Positions 1 through 6,676 of a stretch of DNA of 12,372 nucleotides are shown one piece after another. The DNA comes from Campylobacterales bacterium (GTDB taxonomy: Bacteria; Campylobacterota; Campylobacteria; Campylobacterales; QNZT01), in contig WGAE01000042.1 of NCBI GenBank assembly GCA_015489185.1, forward strand, positions 1-12,372, in the 5' to 3' direction. The position numbers were made by a program, and so were the translations under genes. Numbering within the stretch: position 1 is the stretch's first letter; every line of letters starts with the position of its first letter. Under the pieces are notes generated by a model. It did not search any database. It was not told the DNA's origin and saw nothing but the letters and a program-made list of their open reading frames with translations.

Positions 1-347
1 GCAATATTGTTATGACATTGTGCCAGCGCCTGCGGATGTGACGCAACGGTACGAATCGACTGCAAAGTAGCTTCATGAGATGCCAGCAGGCAATGTGTTA
101 CCGGCTCAAAATGTTCGCCGATCACATGCAGTTTCATTTTGGGAATGAGACGGTAGATCTCTTCCACACGACCCGCTGTTGAATTTTCAAGCGGAATCAT
201 CGCCAAATACGCTTCACCGTTTTCCGCAAGCCACATCGCTTCCTGAAAAGTGTCGCAGGGGATCGGTATCAAATCGGGGAAAGCATTTTTACACGCCTGT
301 TCGGAGTAGGCGCCGCGCACGCCCTGGTATGCTATCTTGTTTCTCAT
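1..347 (-). CDS. pheA: Prephenate dehydratase (PheA), N-terminal part, runs off left edge
   Basis: The enzyme converts prephenate to phenylpyruvate with loss of water and CO2, in cytoplasmic phenylalanine synthesis. Translating the minus strand from the ATG at 347 gives 115 codons before the window edge. They begin MRNKIAYQGVRGAYSEQAC and contain the family motif PLENSTAGRVEEIY and then IGEHFEPVTHCLL, all typical of the first lobe of the prephenate dehydratase domain. The domain begins about five residues after the start, so there is no N-terminal chorismate mutase domain: this is the monofunctional form. The start is well fixed, because the only codons between the upstream in-frame stop (384-386) and this ATG include no ATG, GTG or TTG. 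There is no Shine-Dalgarno, and a TATAAT lies 6 nt upstream. The C-terminal half and any ACT regulatory domain lie outside the window. Family call is firm; the type is read from the N-terminus only. Confidence 0.88.
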   Translation of the reverse strand, partial: MRNKIAYQGVRGAYSEQACKNAFPDLIPIPCDTFQEAMWLAENGEAYLAMIPLENSTAGRVEEIYRLIPKMKLHVIGEHFEPVTHCLLASHEATLQSIRTVASHPQALAQCHNNI

Positions 348-353
348 AGAGAA

Positions 354-359
354 ATTATA
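354..359 (-). promoter_or_regulatory. Putative -10 box of pheA (leaderless geometry)
   Basis: On the minus strand TATAAT is followed by TTCTCT and then the ATG of the prephenate dehydratase gene. With usual spacing, transcription would begin at or next to the A of the ATG, giving a leaderless mRNA. No clear -35 is visible, which is common for sigma-70 promoters in Campylobacterota. The -10 call rests on a six-base match plus position only. Confidence 0.45.
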
Positions 360-365
360 GTACGT

Positions 366-385
366 AAAGGGGCAAAAGCCCCTTT
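366..385 (-). terminator. Hairpin after porB, probable transcription terminator of the por operon
   Basis: AAAGGGGC, loop AAAA, GCCCCTTT form a perfect 8-bp stem lying 12 nt beyond the porB stop codon. In the minus-strand transcript the stem is followed only by UUU and then mixed bases, so the U-tract is short. It is the only such structure in the porB-pheA gap and sits just before the pheA -10 box, so it probably insulates the two units. Termination is inferred, not shown. Confidence 0.6.
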
Positions 386-397
386 AAAAGTAGTGTA

Positions 398-1354
398 TCA
401 GACTTTCGCCTCTTCTCTTCTTTGCAGATATTCCCATTTTTCATCGACATCTTTTTGGATTTGATCGATGATATGTCTGTTTTCCGGTTTAAACAGGTGT
501 CTGAAACGTCCCTGTGCCGCCAGATACTCTTCTACCGGAATAACGTTTTTAGGACGATACAAAATATTGAGTTCCGTACCGTTGATAATCTCATAAATCG
601 GGAAGATCAGAGAATCGGTCGCAAGATCGGTAATACTGATCGTATCTTTCGGATCGAACTTCCACTCCGTTGTACACGCGGAAACCGTATTGATAAAACA
701 AGGTCCTTCCGTCTCCAGCGCTTTCTGGAAACCTTTGACCATACTTTTCCATTTGTTCGGTGCCAGTTGCGCAACATACGGCGCGCCGTGCGCCGCCATG
801 ATCGCGATCATATCTTTTTTCTTCTCTTTTTTACCGTAACTAACCCGTCCCGCAGGTGCCGTAGTTGTCGAAGAACCGACAGGCGTTGAAGAACTGCGTT
901 GCCCGCCGGTATTGGCGTAAACTTCGTTATCGAGACAAATGTAGGTAAAGTCGTGTCCACGTTCTACAGCACCGCTAAGCCATTGAAAACCGATGTCATA
1001 CGTCGAACCGTCACCGCCGAATGCGACAAACTTGACCGGCGCGTCAGGATCTTTAAGTGTCCCTTTTCGCTTACGCGCTTTATACATCGCTTCTGCACCC
1101 GCCGCCGCGGTCGCCGCATTCTCAAAACCGATATGAATCCATGACGTATCCCATGAAGTATACGGATAAACCGCCGTCGAAACTTCCAGACACCCGGTAT
1201 TGGACGCAATAACCAGGTTGTCGTCGGTACAGTTCATCAACTCCCTGACGATAATAGAGTGCGCACAGCCGGGACACAGCAGGTGCGCCCCTTCGAATCT
1301 GTCGTTTGATGTCGATAAATCTTTCAGATTTCTGATTTTTTTAATTGTACTCAT
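398..1354 (-). CDS. porB: Pyruvate:ferredoxin oxidoreductase, beta subunit
   Basis: This is the thiamine diphosphate-binding subunit (318 aa) of four-subunit pyruvate:ferredoxin (or flavodoxin) oxidoreductase. The enzyme cleaves pyruvate with CoA to acetyl-CoA and CO2, or makes pyruvate in the reverse direction. The ThDP/Mg signature is GDGSTYD (residues 114-120) followed by NEVYANTGGQ (143-152). Cysteines for the proximal 4Fe-4S cluster are C27 and C30 in CPGCAH, C55 in NTGCLE and C227 in SACTTEW. Length and motif order match the beta subunits of Helicobacter and Campylobacter. The ATG is preceded by a purine-rich AGAGGGGAAAGAG. It is the last gene of porCDAB, 17 nt after porA, with a hairpin terminator following. 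Substrate specificity (pyruvate rather than 2-oxoglutarate) is inferred from the gene order and overall family resemblance. Confidence 0.95.
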   Translation of the reverse strand: MSTIKKIRNLKDLSTSNDRFEGAHLLCPGCAHSIIVRELMNCTDDNLVIASNTGCLEVSTAVYPYTSWDTSWIHIGFENAATAAAGAEAMYKARKRKGTLKDPDAPVKFVAFGGDGSTYDIGFQWLSGAVERGHDFTYICLDNEVYANTGGQRSSSTPVGSSTTTAPAGRVSYGKKEKKKDMIAIMAAHGAPYVAQLAPNKWKSMVKGFQKALETEGPCFINTVSACTTEWKFDPKDTISITDLATDSLIFPIYEIINGTELNILYRPKNVIPVEEYLAAQGRFRHLFKPENRHIIDQIQKDVDEKWEYLQRREEAKV

Positions 1355-1371
1355 TGCTCTTTCCCCTCTTC

Positions 1372-2595
1372 CTATTCAAAATACTCTAACTTCGGACCGC
1401 GCAGGCTGACGAATTGTTGTATTTTTCCGCTTCGTTGACCGGACTTCGCATTTTTGTCCAGCTCTCTGTAAATCTCTTTGAGAGACTCAACCGTCAAGTC
1501 TCTTCCACCCAATCCGTAAATGTAATTAGTCATAATCGCACTGTTGCCGCCCGCCTGCAATGCTGCCGCCACTTCATTGAAAAGCGCACCCAGCGCACCG
1601 CCCGGTGCACTACGATCCATACAGGCAACCGCTTTGACATCCTTGAGCGCTTCACGGATATTATCAAACGGGAATGGTCTGAAACATCTTGGCGATACGA
1701 CACCCGCTTTGATCCCTTCCTCTTTACGAATCTGCTCGGCAACCAGTCTGGCAGTCTCAACCGTCGTACCCAGTGCGACGATCGCAACTTCAGCATCTTC
1801 CATAAAATAGGACTCGACACGGTTATATTTTCTGCCTGTCAGTTTTCCAAACTCTTCAAAAACCTGATCGATCACGTCGCGCGAATCCAGCAACGCTTTG
1901 TGCTGTTTCGCTTTGTGTTCGTAGTGCCAGTCCTCTTCGGTCTGTGCACCGTATGTCACCGGGCGCGTAAAGTCAAGCATCTCATCCACCGGTTTATAGT
2001 CACCGACAAATGCGTAGGCTTCATCATCCTGAAGCGGATGGACGTTCTGCGCCGTATGCGATGTCAAAAATCCGTCCTGATGCACCATGACCGGAAGTCT
2101 GACACTCTCGTTTTCACCGATTTTAAACGCCGCCAGTGTCAGATCGTACGCCTCCTGCGCATTGTACGCATCGAGTTGAATCCAGCCGGAATCACGTCCG
2201 AGGTACATATCGCTGTGATCACCGCGTACGTTGAGAGGAGAAGCGAGCGCTCTGTTGACTACACAAAGCACAATCGGTAAACGCATACCGGATGCCTGAT
2301 ACAACACCTCAACCATCAACGCAAATCCCTGAGAAGAGGTTGCCGTCGCGACACGTCCACCTGCGGCAGCAGCACCGACACACCCGCTCATTGCAGCGTG
2401 TTCACTCTCGACCATGACAAATTCACCGTCGACATAGCCGTCTGATACAAACTTTCCGTAATTTTCCACAATCGGTGTAGACGGTGTAATCGGATATGCC
2501 GCAACAACATCGACCTGCGCCTGTCTCAGCGCCTGTGCCGCCGCATAGTTACCGTCCCAGACTACTACACTATCCAGTTCCATTTTTTCAGCCAT
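1372..2595 (-). CDS. porA: Pyruvate:ferredoxin oxidoreductase, alpha subunit
   Basis: The alpha subunit (407 aa) carries the pyrimidine-binding domain of the ThDP enzyme and forms the active site together with PorB. The family signature AAYPITPSTPIVE lies at residues 32-44. VESEHAAMSG (62-71) contains the glutamate E64 expected to contact ThDP, and a glycine/alanine-rich segment (72-91) follows. The C-terminal part (about 265-370) looks like the transketolase C-terminal-like domain. The start codon overlaps the porD stop by one base (TAATG), so the two are probably translationally coupled. No truncation or frame break is seen, and length is usual for the separate-subunit class. Belongs to porCDAB. 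Confidence 0.95.
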   Translation of the reverse strand: MAEKMELDSVVVWDGNYAAAQALRQAQVDVVAAYPITPSTPIVENYGKFVSDGYVDGEFVMVESEHAAMSGCVGAAAAGGRVATATSSQGFALMVEVLYQASGMRLPIVLCVVNRALASPLNVRGDHSDMYLGRDSGWIQLDAYNAQEAYDLTLAAFKIGENESVRLPVMVHQDGFLTSHTAQNVHPLQDDEAYAFVGDYKPVDEMLDFTRPVTYGAQTEEDWHYEHKAKQHKALLDSRDVIDQVFEEFGKLTGRKYNRVESYFMEDAEVAIVALGTTVETARLVAEQIRKEEGIKAGVVSPRCFRPFPFDNIREALKDVKAVACMDRSAPGGALGALFNEVAAALQAGGNSAIMTNYIYGLGGRDLTVESLKEIYRELDKNAKSGQRSGKIQQFVSLRGPKLEYFE

Positions 2596-3044
2596 TATGC
2601 TTCCCCTTCCTTACTTTTGCTCTTTTTCTTTTTTTCGGGCCATTTTGACAATGCCTCGTCAATATCCATACGCTCTTCAAACATCAGAAGCGATTTCGGA
2701 TTTGTAGGACATACTTCTACACAGACACCGCACCCTTTACAGTGGTCGAAGTCGATACCGATCATCTTTTTGTCTCTGGAGATAATGGACGTATCCGGAC
2801 AAAAGACCCAGCAGTTCTGGCAGTCGATACAGATATCTCTGTTGTAGATAGGTTTTTGTACACGCCAGTCCGCAACACTTGCGGTAAAAGAGTTGAACTC
2901 GGCATACGGTCTTTCTTCCTGTTTCAAAAAGGCGACGTTTTCCACCTCTTCCGCAAAAGACTCGAGCACTACTCCCTGTGTAACCTCGTCCCATCCTACC
3001 AGTTCTTCCGTTCCTAAAAATTTCGGATTTTCACTCTGTTTCAT
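2595..3044 (-). CDS. porD: Pyruvate:ferredoxin oxidoreductase, delta subunit (2x4Fe-4S ferredoxin)
   Basis: The 149-residue delta subunit passes electrons from the ThDP site to the external carrier through two 4Fe-4S clusters. Both motifs are intact: C72, C75, C78, C82 in CIDCQNCWVFCP, and C102, C105, C108, C112 in CKGCGVCVEVCP. About 65 residues precede the ferredoxin domain, longer than in the minimal archaeal delta subunits but as in Helicobacter-type PorD. The C-terminus is strongly basic (KKKKSKSK at 138-145), perhaps for docking of an acidic carrier such as flavodoxin or ferredoxin (inference). The Shine-Dalgarno AAAGGA sits 6 nt before the ATG. The gene lies 12 nt after porC and overlaps the porA start by one base. 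Confidence 0.95.
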   Translation of the reverse strand: MKQSENPKFLGTEELVGWDEVTQGVVLESFAEEVENVAFLKQEERPYAEFNSFTASVADWRVQKPIYNRDICIDCQNCWVFCPDTSIISRDKKMIGIDFDHCKGCGVCVEVCPTNPKSLLMFEERMDIDEALSKWPEKKKKSKSKEGEA

Positions 3045-3056
3045 CAGCTTTCCTTT

Positions 3057-3617
3057 CTACTTGACTTCGTTGTATGCTCGGGTAATCGCATCCATATTTG
3101 CATCGATGATTCTCTGCGGGAATTTCGACAATACTTTCAGCATCTTCTCTTTAAAATAATCGAGTTCGAACATTCCCGAAATTTTAACAAATGCGCCGAG
3201 CATCGGCGTATTGGGTATCGCCCTTCCGATCGTATCCAAAGAGATCTGAATACAATCTACCGTATGCAGATTTTTCCCTTCAAGTGCCGGGATCTCTTTG
3301 CGGAGTGCTTCCGGTTCCAGATGCGACGTAATAATAAACTTCGTGTTTTCGTCAACATCTTTATAGATCTTCTGATCGGTATAGGCTAGCGCCGGATCGA
3401 GGACAAGGACATATTGCGGAATCATAAATTTCGCATGGTTGATAATCGGTTTATCGTCGATTCTGTTATATGCTGTCATCGCGGCACCTCTTTTGGCAGA
3501 GCCGTATAGGGCAAAAGCCTGCACTTCTTTGCCAGTCGTAGAGATGACGTCTCCCAAACCTTTCGCAGCGGTAACCGCCCCTTGTCCGGCACGACTATGC
3601 CATCTGATTTCTACCAT
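3057..3617 (-). CDS. porC: Pyruvate:ferredoxin oxidoreductase, gamma subunit
   Basis: The gamma subunit (186 aa) is the POR catalytic-domain subunit that helps hold CoA and assemble the complex. It begins MVEIRWHSRAGQGAVTAAK, whose RAGQG turn is the hallmark of the gamma family (R/GxGGQG-like loop). Further family features are FALYGSAKRGAAMTAYNRI (about 35-53) and PNTPMLGAFVKI (about 135-146). Length is normal. It is the first gene of porCDAB. A strong Shine-Dalgarno (AAGGAGAATAA before ATG) fixes the start. Only 36 nt separate it from the upstream HAD gene, so either read-through from that gene or a promoter inside its 3' end drives the operon. Confidence 0.95.
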   Translation of the reverse strand: MVEIRWHSRAGQGAVTAAKGLGDVISTTGKEVQAFALYGSAKRGAAMTAYNRIDDKPIINHAKFMIPQYVLVLDPALAYTDQKIYKDVDENTKFIITSHLEPEALRKEIPALEGKNLHTVDCIQISLDTIGRAIPNTPMLGAFVKISGMFELDYFKEKMLKVLSKFPQRIIDANMDAITRAYNEVK

Positions 3618-3652
3618 TTATTCTCCTTAGAAGTATTTTCCTACTGAATTGT

Positions 3653-3658
3653 ACTATA
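3653..3658 (-). promoter_or_regulatory. Possible -10 box of the por operon
   Basis: On the minus strand TATAGT lies 35 nt before the porC ATG, overlapping the TAG stop of the HAD gene. TTAAGT 16 nt further upstream could act as a weak -35, and an A-rich tract (rc of 3686-3697) lies above it. This would give a short 5' leader with the AAGGAG site. The match is modest, and co-transcription with the upstream genes is an equal possibility. Confidence 0.3.
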
Positions 3659-4352
3659 ATTTTAGGTTATTACGACTTAACTTAAGCTTTTTTTTAAATG
3701 ATTTTATTAATTGAACTGCACCAAGTGCGTCATTTTGTAAAAATTTACTGCACCTTTCTAATTCCACTCTTTTACCATATCCGCTCAAAACACCGACTCC
3801 TTCGATTCCGGCATCTTTCGCACTGACCATATCCAGGCATGTATCGCCGATCATCCACACATCTTCAGACGCTTCAACGCCCATCAGATGCAATGCTTTA
3901 TGTATCGGTTCGGGATGGGGTTTGGGATGTGTCACATCTTCTCTGCCGATCAGCACTTCAAAAAACTCCATTACACCCATATGTTCCAGCAATATCTTCG
4001 AATAGATCCCCGTTTTGGTCGTCACAACGCCAAGCCTCGCAAAGGAAGCCGCCTCTTCGATCGCCTCTTTCGCATACGGCAAAAACTTCGTCATCGGTTT
4101 GGAGCGTTCACGATAGTGCTGTTTGTAGACATCCACAAAGTCCCAAACCCGCTCTTGGGGTACTCCCAGATGCGCATACATAAAATCGAGCGGATGACCG
4201 ATCAGCGCTTTGATCTCTTCCGCCGGAGGCGTGGGCATTCCGAAATGGCGAAAAGAATCATCGAAACATTGTAAAATCGCTTCCGTTGAATCGATCAGCG
4301 TACCGTCAAGATCGAAGAGAATCACCGTCTCTTTACGCAAAGTCTGTTTCAC
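3654..4352 (-). CDS. HAD-superfamily phosphatase (phosphoglycolate phosphatase-like)
   Basis: A 232-residue soluble haloacid dehalogenase-type hydrolase that probably dephosphorylates a small phosphate ester. Motif I is FDLDGTLID with nucleophile D14 and acid/base D16. A helical cap follows (about 24-85). Motif II is VVTTKTG (T111/T112), motif III is HPKPHPEP (K144) and motif IV is MIGDTCLDM (D170, D174). Organisation is that of the Gph/PpaX group with a C1 cap; the substrate cannot be told from sequence. The start is GTG at 4352, overlapping the stop of the solute-binding protein gene by 4 nt (GTGA), which suggests translational coupling. The last 25 or so residues are Lys/Leu/Asn-rich (KKKLKLSRNN) and look like a loose tail beyond the domain. 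An annotation of phosphoglycolate phosphatase would be plausible but unproven. Confidence 0.88.
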   Translation of the reverse strand: MKQTLRKETVILFDLDGTLIDSTEAILQCFDDSFRHFGMPTPPAEEIKALIGHPLDFMYAHLGVPQERVWDFVDVYKQHYRERSKPMTKFLPYAKEAIEEAASFARLGVVTTKTGIYSKILLEHMGVMEFFEVLIGREDVTHPKPHPEPIHKALHLMGVEASEDVWMIGDTCLDMVSAKDAGIEGVGVLSGYGKRVELERCSKFLQNDALGAVQLIKSFKKKLKLSRNNLKL

Positions 4353-5860
4353 GGTTTGATCCAGTCGATGACGTTGTGCATTATCCCGAGAATTGACTGA
4401 CTTACATTTTGAATCTTTCTGTTAACAACGGTGATAGAGTCGGGAATATATAAAAAGAGATAAGGATTATCATGTACGATTAAAGCAAAAATCTCGCGAT
4501 AGATCTTTCCAAGTTTTTTTCGATCGATTGTCTGCTCCGCCTCTTTAATCAGTCTATCTACTTTCGAATTTTTATAACTGATAAAATTGAAACCACCCTT
4601 TCGACTTCCCTCACTATGCCAGATACTGTAGGCATCGGGCATCAATCCCAGCCCCCATCCCAAGATCACCGTTTCAAATTTTCGGGGCATCACGACGGTA
4701 TTTAAAAACGCCTGCCACTCCATTGTACGAATCGTCGCATGAACACCCGCTTTTGCAAGCTGATACTGAATGATCTGTGCGGCATAGACCCGTATCGGGT
4801 TGTTGGAGTTGGTTACAATCTCAAACTTCAGCGGATGTTTTGCATTATAACCCGCTTCATGAAGCAGTCTTTTTGCTTTTTCAATATTTTGCACAGGTGC
4901 TTTGATTGTATCGTTAAACGCAAACGTACCCGGCATAAAGGGACCGGTACAGACACGTCCGTGTCCGAAAAAGAGAATATCCACCAACTCCTGACGGTCA
5001 ATCGCCAGACTCAGCGCCTCCCTGACACGCGGATCCTGAAATTTCGGATTTTTCAGGTTGAATCCCAGATAGGTATAACTTTGCGAAATTTTTTCATATA
5101 TATGGTAATAACGGTGAAAATCCTCATCGATCTGCCGTTCATACTGAAGCGGTGTGAGCGACCCGACATCGAGTTTATGTGACTTGAGCATCAGAAATTC
5201 AGTCCCCGGATCAGGCATGAAATGGTAAACGATTTGATCGATATGCGGACGGTGTCGAAAATAGTGATCGTTGGCTTTGAGTACGATATCTCTGGAGACT
5301 TCAAAACCGTCGATCGTATAGGGACCGGTTCCGACAGGGTGTTGGTTAAAGCTGCTGGTCATAATATCTTTTTCCCCGGCAAGTTTGTGTTTGGGAACAA
5401 TACTGGTCAACCACGTTTCCAGCGCTTTGAAATAGGGTTTGGTATAGGTGACGACAACCGTATACGGATCTGTTGCTCGTACCTCTTTGACATACCGGAA
5501 CTCACTGCTGTAGGGTGTATAGATTTTAGGTGAAGTGATCAGATTCCAGGTAAAAACAACATCATCCGCCGTAAATTTAACCCCGTCGCTCCAGGTCACA
5601 TCTTTTCGTAATTTGAAGACCAGCGTTGTATTGTTTTCAAAACGGTAACTCTCGGCAAGTCTGGGTTCTATCTTTCCATCTTTATCATAAGCCAGCAAAC
5701 CGTCAAAAATCCAGTCGGCTATCTCGCCGCTCGCACTGTCGGTAGCGATCAGGGGATTGAGCTTTGAGGGGTTGGAACTGATCGAAAGATGCAACGTCGA
5801 AGCGACCAGCGAAACGGTAAGATTTAATATCAAAAATATAGCGGGAATTAATCTCTTCAT
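4349..5860 (-). CDS. Periplasmic solute-binding protein, family 5 (peptide/nickel type)
   Basis: A 503-residue substrate-binding protein of the SBP_bac_5 (DppA/OppA/NikA) family. These proteins capture oligopeptides, nickel chelates or similar ligands in the periplasm for an ABC importer. Residues 1-20 (MKRLIPAIFLILNLTVSLVA) are a signal peptide with no lipobox cysteine, so the mature protein should be soluble. The family signature spans about 69-108, including AESYRFENN and LRKDVTWSDGVKFTADDVVF. GTGPYTIDGFE and DPRVREALSLAIDRQELVD are further conserved segments. No permease or ATPase gene is adjacent, so the transporter partner must be elsewhere. It overlaps the HAD phosphatase gene by 4 nt and is probably the first gene of that pair. 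The ATG has no Shine-Dalgarno, and a TATAAT sits 6 nt upstream. Ligand unknown. Confidence 0.92.
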   Translation of the reverse strand: MKRLIPAIFLILNLTVSLVASTLHLSISSNPSKLNPLIATDSASGEIADWIFDGLLAYDKDGKIEPRLAESYRFENNTTLVFKLRKDVTWSDGVKFTADDVVFTWNLITSPKIYTPYSSEFRYVKEVRATDPYTVVVTYTKPYFKALETWLTSIVPKHKLAGEKDIMTSSFNQHPVGTGPYTIDGFEVSRDIVLKANDHYFRHRPHIDQIVYHFMPDPGTEFLMLKSHKLDVGSLTPLQYERQIDEDFHRYYHIYEKISQSYTYLGFNLKNPKFQDPRVREALSLAIDRQELVDILFFGHGRVCTGPFMPGTFAFNDTIKAPVQNIEKAKRLLHEAGYNAKHPLKFEIVTNSNNPIRVYAAQIIQYQLAKAGVHATIRTMEWQAFLNTVVMPRKFETVILGWGLGLMPDAYSIWHSEGSRKGGFNFISYKNSKVDRLIKEAEQTIDRKKLGKIYREIFALIVHDNPYLFLYIPDSITVVNRKIQNVSQSILGIMHNVIDWIKP

Positions 5861-5866
5861 GAAGTG

Positions 5867-5872
5867 ATTATA
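5867..5872 (-). promoter_or_regulatory. Putative -10 box of the solute-binding protein gene (leaderless geometry)
   Basis: TATAAT on the minus strand is followed by CACTTC and then the ATG at 5860. The predicted transcription start falls on or beside the A of the start codon. No purine-rich ribosome site exists in the gap, and the in-frame stop TAA at 5885-5887 with no ATG, GTG or TTG after it fixes the start. No clear -35 is seen. Confidence 0.5.
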
Positions 5873-5885
5873 AACCAGATTGTCT

Positions 5886-5891
5886 TAAAAT
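5886..5891 (+). promoter_or_regulatory. Possible -10 box of the YfaZ-like gene
   Basis: TAAAAT matches five of six consensus bases and lies 29 nt before the GTG start at 5921, inside the 60-bp divergent region shared with the solute-binding protein gene. No convincing -35 is present. Low-confidence call from position and match only. Confidence 0.25.
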
Positions 5892-5920
5892 GGTGCACAA
5901 AATCTCAAAAGGACCAAGTC

Positions 5921-6490
5921 GTGAAAAAAATCGTCATCATTCTGCTTCTGAGTGCCGTTCAGATATTTGCGTTTCAACGTTTCGCTTTCGGTGTCAACGT
6001 CAATAGCAATGCGGTTGAGTTTGAAGGGAAAATGAATGTCGCGCCACTAACAAGTGATCCGATTTTCCGTGATTTTTACATCGATGCAAACTTCATCAAT
6101 GACAACGACACACTTTTCGGTCTCGGAGTCTACGTCGAAAACAGCTTTTATAACTATCCGCCGCTGATTTTTCAGGTCGGACTCAAGTCGGTCTTTACCA
6201 GCCACGACAACGACGATTTTCTGGCGATGCCGATTGTATTCGGTGTCAAACACAAACTCTACAACGGCAATTTTCCGATCGGTACACTGGGGGCAAAAGT
6301 ACTTTACGCACCCTCACCTCTCTCTTTCCAGGATGCGGACAGCTATACCGAGTATCGTCTTGAAGGCACTGTTCGTATCATTGAAAATGTAGAAATCTAT
6401 GCAGGATATCGTACCATCGACACCAATTATGATATGAATAAAATTAATTATTCAGATTCAGGTTACGTCGGATTCCGCTTTATTTTCTAA
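5921..6490 (+). CDS. YfaZ-family outer-membrane beta-barrel protein
   Basis: A 189-residue predicted outer-membrane protein. I take the GTG at 5921 as the start, not the in-frame GTG at 5864. The 5921 start has AAAGGA 7 nt upstream and opens directly with a signal peptide (VKKIVIILLLSAVQIFAF), whereas the longer version would put 19 polar, non-signal residues in front of it. The rest has alternating hydrophobic strands. It carries the YfaZ-like block YAPSPLSFQDADSYTEYRLE, then IYAGYRTIDTNY, and ends in GYVGFRFIF, whose terminal Phe is the usual BAM recognition residue. YfaZ proteins are small barrels of unknown function, seen in many proteobacteria. It appears monocistronic, with a hairpin beginning 2 nt after the stop. 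Confidence 0.8.
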   Translation: MKKIVIILLLSAVQIFAFQRFAFGVNVNSNAVEFEGKMNVAPLTSDPIFRDFYIDANFINDNDTLFGLGVYVENSFYNYPPLIFQVGLKSVFTSHDNDDFLAMPIVFGVKHKLYNGNFPIGTLGAKVLYAPSPLSFQDADSYTEYRLEGTVRIIENVEIYAGYRTIDTNYDMNKINYSDSGYVGFRFIF

Positions 6491-6492
6491 CA

Positions 6493-6532
6493 CTGAAAGA
6501 GGCAGATGGGTTGAATACCTGTCCTCTTTCAG
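6493..6532 (+). terminator. Hairpin after the YfaZ-like gene
   Basis: CTGAAAGAGG (6493-6502) pairs perfectly with CCTCTTTCAG (6523-6532), a 10-bp stem. The 20-nt loop can itself pair weakly (GGT 6509-6511 with ACC 6517-6519). No U-tract follows, so it is not a textbook intrinsic terminator. Its location 2 nt after the stop suggests 3'-end formation or mRNA protection. Confidence 0.5.
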
Positions 6533-6567
6533 AATAGCCTGTTATTGACGAAAATATCCAAAAAATA

Positions 6568-6591
6568 TTGCATCTTTGCATTTTCGCATTA
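6568..6591 (+). repeat. Three tandem 8-bp GCAT repeats upstream of ccoN
   Basis: TTGCATCT, TTGCATTT and TCGCATTA follow each other with exact 8-nt spacing, GCAT occurring at 6570, 6578 and 6586. They lie about 75-98 nt upstream of the ccoN -10 box in an otherwise non-coding AT-rich stretch. A regulator-binding role is possible, but the repeats are short and could arise by chance. Confidence 0.35.
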
Positions 6592-6665
6592 ACCGAAAGT
6601 AAATCAAATTTCCGATTTTTACCTTTCAAGGACTTCTTTTAAGCTAAATTTCTGTTTATTCTACG

Positions 6666-6671
6666 TATAAT
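6666..6671 (+). promoter_or_regulatory. Probable -10 box of the ccoNOQP operon
   Basis: A perfect TATAAT lies in the 234-nt gap before ccoN, preceded by T-rich sequence (TTTTAAGCTAAATTTCTG, 6637-6654), as is usual for sigma-70 promoters in Helicobacter and Campylobacter that lack a firm -35. The predicted start near 6678 leaves a leader of about 47 nt ending in the AGGAGG ribosome site at 6713-6718. Confidence 0.55.
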
Positions 6672-6676
6672 TAAAG

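Noticed and set aside
422..889. Plus-strand open frame of 155 codons opposite porB
   Set aside because: Antisense to the porB coding region, with no ribosome site and an arginine-rich ending typical of a reverse-frame artefact.
1414..2280. Plus-strand open frame of 288 codons opposite porA
   Set aside because: It lies wholly antisense to porA, a gene with clear domain motifs. Its translation is Arg/Phe/His/Cys-rich with no recognisable motif, as expected for a shadow frame of a codon-biased gene.
3676..3687. CTTAA-C-TTAAG near-palindrome at the end of the HAD gene, considered as an NssR/FNR-like operator for por
   Set aside because: It is coding sequence of the HAD tail, AT-rich, and lacks the four-base centre of the TTAAC-N4-GTTAA type site.
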